In this document: positions 1 to 9,714 of the stretch, piece by piece | How positions within the stretch are numbered: the stretch's first letter is position 1 | Layout: each line of letters begins with the position of its first letter | Assembly: GCA_002401955.1 (NCBI GenBank) | Contig: NVUQ01000004.1 | Coordinates: 36,947 to 100,946 of the forward strand | Length of the DNA stretch: 64,000 bases | DNA from: Flavobacteriales bacterium | Lineage (GTDB): Bacteria; Bacteroidota; Bacteroidia; Flavobacteriales_E; Vicingaceae | Reading direction: 5' to 3' | Made by a program: the position numbers and the translations under genes | The notes under the pieces: generated by a model | What the model saw: the letters and a program-made list of their open reading frames with translations, nothing else | Database searches by the model: none | What the model was told of the DNA's origin: nothing

Positions 1-1140
1 TTTTAAATTTTCATTGTCGTTATAATTTGTCATTAAATCATATCTCGGAACATTTGATGTGGTTGAGTATTGTGTATTAAGTGTAAGTAAAAAGTTCTCA
101 GAAACTTTAAAGCTAATTTTTTCAAGTAAATCGGTTTGATTATAACCTGTACCAATCTGTTTGTTAAAATCACTTTTTCTAATCAGGGTGTCTTTATCAT
201 TTATTCTGTCAGCATAATTTTTTACAACACCAAAATCAGGATAAGTAGAATTTGCTCCGCCTCCCATTTTTAAATCTTCAAACTGGCTAAAAGTTACACT
301 GGTAACCGCTGCAATTCTTTTACCTCCTAAATTAAAATCAAAATGTACTGTCTTTTCTTGATTTGCAGTAGCGTATCTTGCGTAAGCATCTGCACTGTTG
401 TTGTTAATCGTGTCTTTTTCAGCTCTAAATTTAGGTGTTTTTGTTTCGTAATGTACTACACCTCCAATAGCATCACTACCATAAATAACGGAGTTTGACC
501 CATAAATTATACTTGTTTTTTCAATAATTGAATTATCTAAGGTAATCGCATTTTGTAAATGCCCACTTCTATATATAGCGTTGTTCATCCTAACACCATC
601 AACAACCAATAAAACACGGTTGGCTTCAAAGCCCCTAATTATTGGGCTACCTCCACCCATCTGACTTTTTTGAATGTAAACGCCCCCGCTTAATTCTAAC
701 ATTTCTGCAGTTGTTTGAGGGTTATTAAACTGAACAGTTTTGGCATCAATATGATCAATTTTTGAAACCACTTCTAATGCTTTATTTTTTTCTTGTTCGG
801 CAATTATTTCAATCGTAGGGATATTTATTATTTGTTGGGTAAGGTAAATAGTGTTTCCAATGTTTAGTTTAGGAATCATAAAGGTGGCGTAGCTTTGGTG
901 GGTAAATATTAAGGTGTCCCTTTTTGAAAATTTAGAAATATCAAGAATCCCTAGCGTGTCTGAAATGGCGGATACAGATTGGTTTTTATTGTACACAAAA
1001 ACTTCACTAACACCTTTTTTGCTTTCAGAATTTTGAACTTTAATTTTTTGTGAAAAAGAGGATAAAGAGCATAAAAAGAGTATTAGAAAGCTAATTCTTT
1101 TTAATTTGTTGCTATTGTTAATAATGTTTGAAAAGGGCAT
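1..1140 (-). CDS. TonB-dependent outer-membrane receptor, N-terminal part (runs off the left edge)
   Basis: This gene is cut by the window edge, so only about 380 N-terminal residues are visible. My translation from the ATG at 1140 gives a signal peptide ending near LCSLSSFSQ (about residue 31). A short carboxypeptidase-regulatory-like domain follows (about 33-105), then a TonB plug domain containing GGSPIIRGFEANRVLLVVDG and SDAIGGVVHYETKTPKF, the region most conserved in haem/metal-type receptors. Such receptors import a ligand across the outer membrane using TonB energy; the ligand cannot be told from this part. The start overlaps the recO stop by one base (TAATG), which suggests translational coupling. 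The plug is clear and the call is firm; substrate specificity is unknown. Confidence 0.92.
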   Translation of the reverse strand, partial: MPFSNIINNSNKLKRISFLILFLCSLSSFSQKIKVQNSESKKGVSEVFVYNKNQSVSAISDTLGILDISKFSKRDTLIFTHQSYATFMIPKLNIGNTIYLTQQIINIPTIEIIAEQEKNKALEVVSKIDHIDAKTVQFNNPQTTAEMLELSGGVYIQKSQMGGGSPIIRGFEANRVLLVVDGVRMNNAIYRSGHLQNAITLDNSIIEKTSIIYGSNSVIYGSDAIGGVVHYETKTPKFRAEKDTINNNSADAYARYATANQEKTVHFDFNLGGKRIAAVTSVTFSQFEDLKMGGGANSTYPDFGVVKNYADRINDKDTLIRKSDFNKQIGTGYNQTDLLEKISFKVSENFLLTLNTQYSTTSNVPRYDLMTNYNDNENLK

Positions 1141-1871
1141 TAATTTAGGACTTCTTCTAAAATGTCTAATGTTTTTAAGTTGTCGAAATTACTTAAATGC
1201 AAACTATAATAATTCAAAATAGTACTTAAAAGCATTTTTCTTTGTTTGTTGTTAATAATTAGAGTTGTCATTGTATCAAAATTTGCACCAAAAACTTGAT
1301 ATAAAAGTGTTGAAATAGGAGGTTCTACAAAAGCACGGTGATAGGGTAATAACGTTAGAAAACAACCTTCTTGTAAATCGAAATAAAAAGAATTTGTTTT
1401 TGGTTGAGTAGAAATGTGAGGATAAAAACCTAAGTACTTGCTTAAATTAGCTAAAAAGAGAAGGTGAAAGTTTGAATATCCATTATCAGATAAATCTAAA
1501 AACTGAATAGATTGATGTAAAAATTCAAAAAGAGAGGCGTTGGCTTCCTCTTCTTTAATGGACTTGTAAAGTATTTCTGCAATAAAAAATGCGATAGATG
1601 ATTTACTGATGTCAAAAGGAATAGTCTGAAACGGAATTTCTAAATCGATTGTTTTTACACGTTGTAAACCTTTGTTTTCTTTGTGATTAGCTGTTATTTC
1701 TACCAATGATAGTGGTTGAAGGTAGGCTGCTTTGTTTTTGGCTTTTTTATTTCTTACTCCATTTAAGATGTAGGATTGTAAACCGTAATTTTCAGTATAA
1801 ACTTTGGCAATTACACTTTTTTCAGAATACTTAAAATGATGAATAATAATGCCTTTGGTAGAGGTAAGCAT
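1140..1871 (-). CDS. recO: DNA repair protein RecO
   Basis: RecO helps load RecA on gapped single-stranded DNA with RecF/RecR and anneals complementary strands. The 243-residue length fits the family. The N-terminus (MLTSTKGIIIHHFKYSEKS) is the typical RecO OB-fold opening, followed by the usual GLQSYILNGVRNKK strand and a helical C-terminal half (LFLANLSKYLGFYPH). The zinc-binding cysteines of many RecO proteins are not evident. Its ATG overlaps the porZ stop by one base, and its own stop overlaps the next start by one base, so it is the middle gene of a tightly coupled operon. Pairing of porZ with recO is familiar in Bacteroidota. Confidence 0.93.
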   Translation of the reverse strand: MLTSTKGIIIHHFKYSEKSVIAKVYTENYGLQSYILNGVRNKKAKNKAAYLQPLSLVEITANHKENKGLQRVKTIDLEIPFQTIPFDISKSSIAFFIAEILYKSIKEEEANASLFEFLHQSIQFLDLSDNGYSNFHLLFLANLSKYLGFYPHISTQPKTNSFYFDLQEGCFLTLLPYHRAFVEPPISTLLYQVFGANFDTMTTLIINNKQRKMLLSTILNYYSLHLSNFDNLKTLDILEEVLN

Positions 1872-4192
1872 TAGTGAATAAAGAGAATTTTTGCAACAGC
1901 TTTTAAATCACCATTAGGGCTTCCGTTAAAAATCATGTAAACGCCAGTATGAACTTTATTTCCATTAAAATCTTTTCCATCCCAAATGGCTTGCCCACCC
2001 AAAGAGGTTGTTTGGTAAACAATGTTTCCACTTATATCTGTTATTCTAACATCAGTATCTTTTACTAATCCTCTAATGGCAATTGTTCCAGTAAAATCAG
2101 GTTTAACAGGGTTGGGGTATACAAAAACATTGTTAAAATCTGTATCAGCTTCCGTGGCTGTTCCTTTAAAAGATATAAGTCCTTTTTCTGTTCCAAAAAA
2201 TACTTCTCCCGTTTTAGGGTTAATTTCAATATCAAAAATATTGTTAGAAAATAAAGGGCTATTTTCAGTGGTAAAATGCTCTACTTCTTCTGTACCATCT
2301 TCACTCATTAAATATACTCCAGAGTTTTGTGTTCCTATCCATTTTCTATTTGCACCATCAATTGCTATTACGGTTACAGTTTCAGTTTCTAATAACACCT
2401 GTGTTTGACCATCTTGTTGTATATAAATTTGTTCTGCCTTTATATTTTCATCAAATACAGCAGAAGAATTATAAAAAACTGCAATACCTTCATCGGTTCC
2501 GATCCAAATCTCACCGTCAAGATCTTCTTCTATTGCAAAGATTACTGTCCCTGGAACGTTAGCATCATAATATGGAAAATCAGAATTTATTGAGATTGTA
2601 TCACCAGTTAATAATACCGCTAAATCATCACTTTTGTTACTAAGGGTATTGTTATCATCAAAGACAATAATGCCTTTTGTTTGAGTGTTTATAATCCATT
2701 TATAATTATTTTTATCAATAATCATATCTTGATATTGATCTAAAGCATTTGTGAACCCTGGGAAAGAATAATTGTACCAATTATTTGTAGGAGTTTTTAC
2801 AGCTAAAATATTTTCAGTAAAGGAGTTTAAAATCCAAAGATTGTTGTCCTTGTCAAAATTTAAAGGGCCTGTAACAGTTAAGCTTCCTAGGTTATCCAAA
2901 ATAGAATTTTGAGCGTTAAAGATGTTTGTAAGGTTCCCATTATTAAACTCTAATAGACCATCTTGCCACGATGAGGCATAAACATTGCTAGTGTTTTGGG
3001 GGTTTATTGCAATATTCACTAGTTTAGCAAGATTGTTTCCTTGAGGGTTTTGAAAAGTTAGAGGTAAGTCTGACCAAGTTCTCTTAGATTGATGATTTAT
3101 AATCTTTTCATCGATTTTAATCCCATAACCCCCTGAAACTGTCCATAATTCATCATCAACAAAATCCATATTAAAAATGTTTGTTGTTGAAGGGCCGTTA
3201 AGCGTAATAATGTCACCATCATAACTATTTTTTTTACGTAGTATGCCATGCGATTCTTCAGCAATTAACATATAACCTTCATCATCTAAAACTGTTTCAA
3301 AAGGAGAAATGTTGAACAGTGATTTATGATGTGTTACAAGCCCTGTAATCGACAAAGAGACATCATATTTATTAACTTTATTATAATAATTAATAAATAA
3401 ATGATTTTGTGAAATACTTAATGAATTAATGTTAGTTCCATCAGGTAAAAATTTTTGCCAAATTCCAGAATCATTATAGTACAAGGTGTCAGCAGCCCAT
3501 ACACTGGAATTTGAGCTTGCAAATAAACGGTTAGAAAACGTTACAATGCTACTATAACTTCCTGTTCCAAGATCTGACAATAAAGACCAATTATTGTAAT
3601 CGGCAAGATTAGAATTGTATTTGTTTGCAAAAAATACACCCTGATTTGTTGCAGCATAGATGTTTAAACTATCTGTAGTAACAGCGTTAGTTATAACAAA
3701 ACTGCCTAAAGGGCCAAACATGTAAGTGTCAACTATTTCCGATTTATCTGTATCTAAAACAACAATTCCAAAACCAGTAGATAGATAAGCTAATTTACCA
3801 ACAAGGTAAATATGATTGATAGATTTACTTCCAATTATGTTGCTGTTTTTGATAAAAGAAAGGTTAGTTATATTCTTGTTTTCATCTATAATATCAATGT
3901 TCCCATTGGTGTAAGCAATTATTACTCGCTTATTATAATCATTAAATTTTATTTTTCTTAACCCAATGTCTGAGAGGCCATTAACTAAGTTTAGTCGTTC
4001 AGTAATTCCATCTTTAATGTTGTAGGTGAATACTGCAGAATTTGTAGCACAATAAACCAAGTCTTCACCGTAACTAACGGAAACAGCATCAGAATAAGGG
4101 AGATGGTCTTGCCAATCGCCAATAGGAATATCCTGAGAAAATAAGATACTCGTTTGGAGTACTAATAGTAATGTTAGAAATTTATTAATCAT
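1871..4192 (-). CDS. porZ: Type IX secretion system surface component PorZ
   Basis: PorZ is part of the outer-membrane attachment complex (PorU, PorV, PorQ, PorZ) that removes T9SS C-terminal signals and links cargo to the cell surface. The 773-residue protein begins with a signal peptide (about residues 1-19, ending ILFSQ) and the family-typical DIPIGDWQDHLPYSDAVSVS. Two-component-regulator-like beta-propeller blades follow (for example DGEIWIGTDEGIAVFYN and GANRKWIGTQNSGVYL), and it ends in a CTD-like Ig fold (VYPNPVKPDF ... ILFIH) similar to a T9SS sorting domain. It is the first gene of the operon with recO. It fits the T9SS cargo proteins elsewhere in this window. Confidence 0.93.
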   Translation of the reverse strand: MINKFLTLLLVLQTSILFSQDIPIGDWQDHLPYSDAVSVSYGEDLVYCATNSAVFTYNIKDGITERLNLVNGLSDIGLRKIKFNDYNKRVIIAYTNGNIDIIDENKNITNLSFIKNSNIIGSKSINHIYLVGKLAYLSTGFGIVVLDTDKSEIVDTYMFGPLGSFVITNAVTTDSLNIYAATNQGVFFANKYNSNLADYNNWSLLSDLGTGSYSSIVTFSNRLFASSNSSVWAADTLYYNDSGIWQKFLPDGTNINSLSISQNHLFINYYNKVNKYDVSLSITGLVTHHKSLFNISPFETVLDDEGYMLIAEESHGILRKKNSYDGDIITLNGPSTTNIFNMDFVDDELWTVSGGYGIKIDEKIINHQSKRTWSDLPLTFQNPQGNNLAKLVNIAINPQNTSNVYASSWQDGLLEFNNGNLTNIFNAQNSILDNLGSLTVTGPLNFDKDNNLWILNSFTENILAVKTPTNNWYNYSFPGFTNALDQYQDMIIDKNNYKWIINTQTKGIIVFDDNNTLSNKSDDLAVLLTGDTISINSDFPYYDANVPGTVIFAIEEDLDGEIWIGTDEGIAVFYNSSAVFDENIKAEQIYIQQDGQTQVLLETETVTVIAIDGANRKWIGTQNSGVYLMSEDGTEEVEHFTTENSPLFSNNIFDIEINPKTGEVFFGTEKGLISFKGTATEADTDFNNVFVYPNPVKPDFTGTIAIRGLVKDTDVRITDISGNIVYQTTSLGGQAIWDGKDFNGNKVHTGVYMIFNGSPNGDLKAVAKILFIH

Positions 4193-4249
4193 AAAACTTT
4201 ATGCAAGATTTTAACTGGTTTTGACAAATTATATTGTGTAAAAATAAGT

Positions 4250-4257
4250 TATATTTA
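4250..4257 (+). promoter_or_regulatory. Possible -7 box for tRNA-Arg
   Basis: TATATTTA resembles the Bacteroidota -7 consensus TAnnTTTG and lies 12 nt before the tRNA 5' end. A TTGAC stands at 4221, but 26 nt lie between its TTG and the box, wider than the usual 19-21. A similar TAnnTTTA occurs before pgk and before the OmpR-type regulator. Weak support. Confidence 0.35.
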
Positions 4258-4269
4258 CGAAAAATTAAT

Positions 4270-4343
4270 GGCTCCGTAGTTCAACTGGATAGAATGGCAG
4301 ATTTCGGCTCTGCTGGTTGGGGGTTCGAATCCCTCCGGGGTCA
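4270..4343 (+). tRNA. tRNA-Arg (anticodon UCG)
   Basis: I folded this by hand. The acceptor stem GGCTCCG/CGGGGTC has seven pairs including two G-U. The D arm is GTTC/GAAT with a GG-containing loop. The anticodon stem GCAGA/TCTGC holds the loop TTTCGGC, giving anticodon TCG (reads CGA/CGN). The variable loop is TGGTT, and the T arm GGGGG/CCCTC has loop TTCGAAT. The discriminator is A and the 3' CCA is not encoded. It lies between the divergent porZ operon and the glycosyltransferase operon, 18 nt before the latter's first ATG. Confidence 0.95.
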
Positions 4344-4361
4344 CGTTTATACTAGTTAAGA

Positions 4362-5096
4362 ATGTCAAAAAGTTGTACAATTATTATTCCTTGCTACAAC
4401 GAAGGCAATCGTATTTTATCTAATGAATTTTTAGCTTTTTTAGAGATTAACAATCACTTTTCGTTTGTGTTTGTTGATGATGGTAGTTCTGACAATACAT
4501 TTTCTATTTTACAAAAGTTAGCACAACATAGTAAAATTTCATGTTTAAGATTAGATAAAAATAAGGGTAAGGCTGAGGCTGTTAGGCATGGTATAAATCA
4601 TACAATTAAAAAAGGGATAGATGGTTATGTGGGGTTTTTAGATGCTGATTTGGCAATTCCATTAGAAGAGCTAGAAAGATTATATAGGAAACTTGTTGGT
4701 TCGGGTGATGTTGAATTTGTTTATTCTTCGAAAAACACTAGATTAAATCACAATTTGGAGACTAAATTTAAACGAGTTTTTGTTGGTAGAACACTTTCTA
4801 AAATGGTTAAATGGAGTTTAAAAATAGATGTTTATGACACTCAATGTGGTTGTAAAATAATGACAAAAAAGGTAGCTGAAATTTCTTTCAAAGATGAATT
4901 TATAAGCTCATGGTTGTTTGATATTGAAATTTTTTGGAGGTTAATTAAGGCCTATGGTAGAAATTATATTTCTACCCACACTAGCGAAATCCCATTACAA
5001 AAGTTACTTAATAGGGGAGATTCAAAGGTTAAAATGGGAGATCTAATAAGATTGCCAATGGAATTTTTAAAAATCCATCAATTTTATAAAAAATAA
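4362..5096 (+). CDS. Family 2 glycosyltransferase, dolichyl-phosphate-sugar synthase type
   Basis: This 244-residue cytoplasmic-face enzyme probably moves a sugar from a nucleotide donor to polyprenyl phosphate. Visible GT2 motifs are IIPCYNEG at the start, VDDGSSDNT (nucleotide binding), FLDADLAIP (the metal-binding DxD-like site) and DTQCGCKIM ... SWLFDIEIFWRL, characteristic of the DPM1/ALG5-like group. It has no C-terminal membrane helix. It is three nucleotides from the YfhO-like gene downstream, so the product may feed that membrane protein. It starts at the first ATG, 18 nt after the tRNA gene. Sugar and acceptor are not determined. Confidence 0.88.
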   Translation: MSKSCTIIIPCYNEGNRILSNEFLAFLEINNHFSFVFVDDGSSDNTFSILQKLAQHSKISCLRLDKNKGKAEAVRHGINHTIKKGIDGYVGFLDADLAIPLEELERLYRKLVGSGDVEFVYSSKNTRLNHNLETKFKRVFVGRTLSKMVKWSLKIDVYDTQCGCKIMTKKVAEISFKDEFISSWLFDIEIFWRLIKAYGRNYISTHTSEIPLQKLLNRGDSKVKMGDLIRLPMEFLKIHQFYKK

Positions 5097-5099
5097 AAG

Positions 5100-7166
5100 T
5101 TGACAAAAAGTAAGGTTAAAAATAGTGTAAATAATATCTTATTAAAAAATAAGTATTCTTTAGTATTAATAGTTGCCATTTTATTGTGTTTATGGCCACT
5201 TTCTTTTTTTGTATATATCCCAAAATGGGATAATATAAATGGATATTTACCTTACCGTTATTTTATTAGTGATTATTTATGGAATGGACATTTACCTTTA
5301 TGGAACCCATTTCAACGATTAGGTTATCCAGGCTATTCAGATTTACAGAGTGGTGTTTGGAGCCCTATAATGTGGGTAATAGTGCTTTTTGGAAAATACA
5401 CTATCAATTCATTAATAGTTGAATTACTTTCATGCTATGTACTTGCAGGCTTGGGAATGTTTAAGCTAGCAAATTATTTTTTTAATTGTAAAAAAACCAG
5501 TCTAATTTTAGGGTTGAGTTATGCTTTATCGGGTTTTATGGTTGGATCGGCACAGCTAATGGTTTTTTTAATAGCAGTAACTTGGTTCCCTTGGTGTATC
5601 TATGCCCTATTACAATTTTTTAAAACATACCGGTTAAAGTATCAATTACTTTCAGCATTATTTATGGCGTTGTTTATTACTGGAGCCAGTCCTGCTTATA
5701 CAATTATATTAGGATATATAGTAGTCGGAATTTTTATTTATCAGATTGTAATTCAGCGTAAAGACGTTGTTAATATTAAGAAAATACTAATTGGAGGAAT
5801 GTTAATTTTAATAGCATTAGTTATTTTAATAGCTCCTTATATAGTATCTTTTTTAGAGTTTATCCCTTATTTTAATAGGGGCGATAAATTAGAATATAGC
5901 GGGTTTTTATTATCGAACCCTTTTACTCCTGTGAGTTATATTTCTTTTTTATTTCCACATGCTGTTATTGCAAAATCTGATTGGTTTAACATTACAGATT
6001 TAAGTTTGAGAAATGGTTATTTTGGAATATTACTTTTAATAGGAGCTGTTGCTGCTTTAGGTTCAAGAATTACACGGTTAAAAATGATTCTAATAGTGTG
6101 TGTAATAATGTCGTTAATATTAGCAGCAGGCGATAAAACCTTTGTGTTTGAATTGCTTTATAACTTGCCAGGCTTCGGAATTTTTAGACACCCTTCAGTA
6201 TTTAGAGCGTTCACTATTTTTTGCTGTATATTACTTGCTGGTGGAGAATTAAAACAGGTAATAAATAATGGGGTAGAGCAGCGGCATAAAATTGCTTTTT
6301 CGGGAGTAATTGGATTGTTTTTCGTTGCTGGATTGTGGGCATTTACTAAAACCTCTTTTTCAGAAGTTAAAATGTTAATAGTTAATGCTTTTGATTTTGT
6401 AGAATTTTCAGAAAGTGCTCTATCTACTCATTTGTTGTTGAACACTATTATTACTATTAGTTTAGTAGGGTTGTTAATTGTGTCGAAGAGAGTTTTTAAG
6501 CTCTCTTGGTTTTTGAGTATGATAATTTTTATAGGGTTGGATTTAGGAATTCAAACTCAGTTAACAATTCCAACAACAGTGTGTTACAACTTTAAACAGA
6601 ATGATTTAACTCAATTCTTTAAAGAAATTCCTAACGAAATCAACCAAAAAGATAATTATACAGCTCTTAAAGAATTAAATGAGAAACAACCTCTAGTTAA
6701 AACAAATGGAATATGGCAAAATGTATCTACATTCAATAAAACACTTTCTTGCGTTGGAGTTAACCCAATGCGATTTAAAAGTTTTGATCAAGCTAAAGAA
6801 AATGGAAATTTGGCCCAATCTTTAGAGCGTAACATTATATATTTTATTGATTCTAATCTTGTATTAGACGATATTTTTGTTGGGTATAATAAGTTTTCAG
6901 CTAAAATTAATAAACCTAGTAATCAAAATCAAAAACTTGTTCTAAATCAAAATTATCATGATTTATGGAATGTTACTCTTAATGGAGAAAAAATTCCTAT
7001 CGCTAAGCATAATCAATTAACTATGGAGGTTGTTATTCCAAAAAATACTAGTGGAATAATTGAGTTTGAGTATAGGTCTTCTAAAATTATTTATGCTATA
7101 ATAATTAGCATTATGGGTTACTTTTTGTTTTTATCTTTAATTTTTAGCTTAAAATTAAAGAAATGA
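5100..7166 (+). CDS. YfhO-like polytopic membrane protein
   Basis: This 688-residue inner-membrane protein has many hydrophobic helices and a short C-terminal extracytoplasmic domain before a last helix. The N-terminal part (PYRYFISDYLWNGHLPLWNP) matches the GT-C-like layout of the YfhO family, whose Gram-positive members help glycosylate (lipo)teichoic acid from lipid-linked sugars. The upstream GT2 enzyme would be a natural source of such a donor; that is inference. The start is TTG at 5100, three bases after the upstream stop, and no in-frame ATG occurs until well inside the first conserved region. Its stop overlaps the next start (ATGA). Confidence 0.82.
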   Translation: MTKSKVKNSVNNILLKNKYSLVLIVAILLCLWPLSFFVYIPKWDNINGYLPYRYFISDYLWNGHLPLWNPFQRLGYPGYSDLQSGVWSPIMWVIVLFGKYTINSLIVELLSCYVLAGLGMFKLANYFFNCKKTSLILGLSYALSGFMVGSAQLMVFLIAVTWFPWCIYALLQFFKTYRLKYQLLSALFMALFITGASPAYTIILGYIVVGIFIYQIVIQRKDVVNIKKILIGGMLILIALVILIAPYIVSFLEFIPYFNRGDKLEYSGFLLSNPFTPVSYISFLFPHAVIAKSDWFNITDLSLRNGYFGILLLIGAVAALGSRITRLKMILIVCVIMSLILAAGDKTFVFELLYNLPGFGIFRHPSVFRAFTIFCCILLAGGELKQVINNGVEQRHKIAFSGVIGLFFVAGLWAFTKTSFSEVKMLIVNAFDFVEFSESALSTHLLLNTIITISLVGLLIVSKRVFKLSWFLSMIIFIGLDLGIQTQLTIPTTVCYNFKQNDLTQFFKEIPNEINQKDNYTALKELNEKQPLVKTNGIWQNVSTFNKTLSCVGVNPMRFKSFDQAKENGNLAQSLERNIIYFIDSNLVLDDIFVGYNKFSAKINKPSNQNQKLVLNQNYHDLWNVTLNGEKIPIAKHNQLTMEVVIPKNTSGIIEFEYRSSKIIYAIIISIMGYFLFLSLIFSLKLKK

Positions 7167-8407
7167 TTCTTGAGCGTAAAAGGTTAACTCCTCTTATCTT
7201 GTGTCTGTTGTTAACACTTTTTAGTTTGGTGTTACATACTCTTCCTCAGGTTAATACAATGATAAATTATGTTAAAGAGGGAGAACCTAAACAGGCAGGG
7301 TTGAAAATATCGAATCGTTTTTTGTCTTATGCAGTTAATTACCATAAGACTCTTCCTGATTTTCAAAAAAGGCAAGTTACTACGACCATAATAGAGTGGG
7401 TAGCGAATGTTTTTAATCTAAGGATTGCTGTTTCTTTCGTTTGGGTTAATTTTTCTTTTCTCTTCTTTTGCGGGCTACTTGTTTATTATTTAGGACAACT
7501 TTATGCATTAACTCATTCTCAATCATTATGGAGTATTGTATTTTTTTATTGTAGTTTTTCTGTTTTACTTGCTTATTTTATTCCAATAGCAACTTATGAT
7601 GAGTCAATTCAATACTTTTTTATTTTATTGAGTTTGATTGCCTTAAATAAGGATAAAAAGATTTTGTTTGTTGTTGCTTTTACATTAGCCACATTAACCC
7701 GAGAGAGCTCGTTAATACTGCTTCCTGGAATCGCTTTTTTTCTGCTTAATATTGATTTTAAAAATGCCATTCAAAAAAAGTTGAAAACGGTTTTTAAAAT
7801 AATTCCTGTTGCTCTTCCTGTTGTTTTTTATATTCTTTATCTATTGTGGTTTTACAAAGAAAATCCAGAAACTTACGAACAAACTAAAGTAGTCATGGCA
7901 GCCAAATCATCTGTTTATTTAAAGAATTTTGGGAGTGTTAAAAATCTTAGTAGAACTATTTTGTTTTTTATATCAGTTTATCTTTTACCCATGTTCTTTC
8001 TTCTTTTTTATAAAAAACAACACTTTTTTTCTCCTTTTGAATCTAAGTTAATCCGAGCTTTCGTTATCACTTTTTGCATTAATACTCCCTTTATTTTAGC
8101 ATTTGGATATGCAGAGGAATGTCGTGTTTTTACTCTTCCGTTACTTTTCCTTTTTCCAGTTTTTGGAAAAATAGTCAGAGAATTATTGCCTTTTTCACTA
8201 AGCTTTTTTGCCTACCTAATTCATCCAAAAAGATTGGGGTTTTTAATAGGCTCAGCAGTAATGGGATGGATGTTTTTCGATTATGCATTTGGCTTAGCTA
8301 ATCTAATGGAAGAGAATTTTTATCGAGAATACAATACTATTTCTATCACTATTATATCATTAATAACGATATGGAGTTATAAAAAAAATGTCTCTAACCC
8401 AAAATAG
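7163..8407 (+). CDS. Polytopic membrane protein, possible GT-C type glycosyltransferase
   Basis: This 414-residue protein has about nine predicted membrane helices. A short loop reads [12 protein letters not shown], followed by an arginine-rich turn ([15 protein letters not shown]), as seen in GT-C superfamily enzymes that use lipid-linked sugars. I do not recognise a specific family. It overlaps the YfhO-like gene by four bases (ATGA), so it is the third gene of the operon beginning with the GT2 enzyme. Its end overlaps the convergent pgk gene by 14 bases. Function is inferred mostly from context. Confidence 0.68.
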   Translation: MILERKRLTPLILCLLLTLFSLVLHTLPQVNTMINYVKEGEPKQAGLKISNRFLSYAVNYHKTLPDFQKRQVTTTIIEWVANVFNLRIAVSFVWVNFSFLFFCGLLVYYLGQLYALTHSQSLWSIVFFYCSFSVLLAYFIPIATYDESIQYFFILLSLIALNKDKKILFVVAFTLATLTRESSLILLPGIAFFLLNIDFKNAIQKKLKTVFKIIPVALPVVFYILYLLWFYKENPETYEQTKVVMAAKSSVYLKNFGSVKNLSRTILFFISVYLLPMFFLLFYKKQHFFSPFESKLIRAFVITFCINTPFILAFGYAEECRVFTLPLLFLFPVFGKIVRELLPFSLSFFAYLIHPKRLGFLIGSAVMGWMFFDYAFGLANLMEENFYREYNTISITIISLITIWSYKKNVSNPK

Positions 8408-9584
8408 CTTTAATCCCAGGTAAATCTTTCCCTTCCAAATATTCTAACATTGCTCCTCCACCAGTACTTACGTGACTAACTTTGTCTGCTAAATTAAACT
8501 TGTTCACAGCCGCAACAGAATCACCACCACCAACAAGAGAAAAAGCACCATTTTTGGTAGCTTCTACAACAGCTAAAGCAACCTGTTTGGTTCCTTCCTG
8601 AAAGCTTTCTATTTCAAAAACGCCCATAGGACCATTCCATAAAATAGTTTTTGAATTTTTAATACATTTAGAATATTCATTAATTGCATTTACACCAATA
8701 TCTAATCCCATCCAACCATCAGGAATTTCAGTGGTAGAACAAGTTTGTTTATTGGCTTCATTACTAAAGTTGTCAGCAGCAACAGTATCACTTGGGAGTA
8801 AAATAGAAACGTTATTAGCATTAGCTTTTTCTAAGATTTCTTTAGCCGTAGGGATAAAATCATCCTCAACCAAAGAATTTCCTGTTTTACCACCTAATGC
8901 TTTTGCAAAAGTGTAAGCCATTCCTCCACCAATAATGATGTTATCAACTTTCTCTAATAAATTTTCAATAATGGTTAATTTAGAAGATACCTTTGCACCA
9001 CCAACAATCGCAGTAATTGGATGTTTTCCTTCAGTTAAAACTTTGTTAACACTTGTTATCTCTTTTTCTATTAAGTATCCAAACATTTTTTCAGTTGGAA
9101 AAAATTTAGCAATAACAGCTGTAGAAGCATGAGCTCTGTGAACTGTTCCAAAAGCATCATTTATATAAACATCACCGTGTTTAGCCAATTGTCTCGAAAA
9201 ATTTTGATCTCCGGCAGTTTCATGCTTGTAGAAACGTAAATTTTCTAGCAAAAGAATTTCACCATTATTTAAGTTAGAAGATGTGGTAATGGCATCTTCA
9301 CTAATACAATCATCAACAAAATTTACTTTAGTTTCAGTTAGTTCAGAAATTCTATTTACAATATGTTTTAATGAAAATTTATCATTAGGACCACTTTTTG
9401 GTCTACCTAAATGAGACATAAGAACAACAGCTCCACCATCGTTAAGTACTTTTTTAATAGTTGGTATTGCTGCACGAATTCTTGTGTCGTCAGTAATTTC
9501 CATACTTTCATTTAAAGGAACATTAAAATCTACACGTATTAAAGCTTTTTTATTGTTGAAATTGTAATCGTTAATGTTTTGCAT
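8394..9584 (-). CDS. pgk: Phosphoglycerate kinase
   Basis: It converts 1,3-bisphosphoglycerate and ADP to 3-phosphoglycerate and ATP in cytosolic glycolysis. The 396-residue length is standard. Motifs in order are RVDFNVPLN near the N-terminus, [16 protein letters not shown] (substrate-binding arginine and lysine), [19 protein letters not shown], and the nucleotide-binding [11 protein letters not shown] and GGGDSVAAV at the C-terminus. It is monocistronic and convergent with the membrane-protein operon. A TAACTTTA sequence (read on the minus strand near 9605-9612) may be its -7 box. Confidence 0.98.
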   Translation of the reverse strand: MQNINDYNFNNKKALIRVDFNVPLNESMEITDDTRIRAAIPTIKKVLNDGGAVVLMSHLGRPKSGPNDKFSLKHIVNRISELTETKVNFVDDCISEDAITTSSNLNNGEILLLENLRFYKHETAGDQNFSRQLAKHGDVYINDAFGTVHRAHASTAVIAKFFPTEKMFGYLIEKEITSVNKVLTEGKHPITAIVGGAKVSSKLTIIENLLEKVDNIIIGGGMAYTFAKALGGKTGNSLVEDDFIPTAKEILEKANANNVSILLPSDTVAADNFSNEANKQTCSTTEIPDGWMGLDIGVNAINEYSKCIKNSKTILWNGPMGVFEIESFQEGTKQVALAVVEATKNGAFSLVGGGDSVAAVNKFNLADKVSHVSTGGGAMLEYLEGKDLPGIKAILG

Positions 9585-9654
9585 CTCAGAAAAAATATTG
9601 GAACGTAAAGTTAAAGTTTTGGATCATAATGAGACTATCAAACTCAATATTAAT

Positions 9655-9662
9655 TACTTTTG
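9655..9662 (+). promoter_or_regulatory. TAnnTTTG -7 box before the beta-barrel gene
   Basis: TACTTTTG matches the Bacteroidota -7 consensus 52 nt before the ATG at 9715. The surrounding sequence is a degenerate copy of the region around the holB start 1.1 kb downstream. No convincing -33 TTG is seen. Confidence 0.45.
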
Positions 9663-9714
9663 AGAGTGATGGAATTCAAGAGGTTATAAGTTAGTAAAAT
9701 TATTTAGTTTTAAA

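Noticed and set aside
2022..2593. Plus-strand open frames inside porZ
   Set aside because: They lie antisense to a complete, well-recognised gene and have low-complexity, Ser/Val- or Phe/Leu-rich text without any family features. The same applies to other antisense frames in this window.
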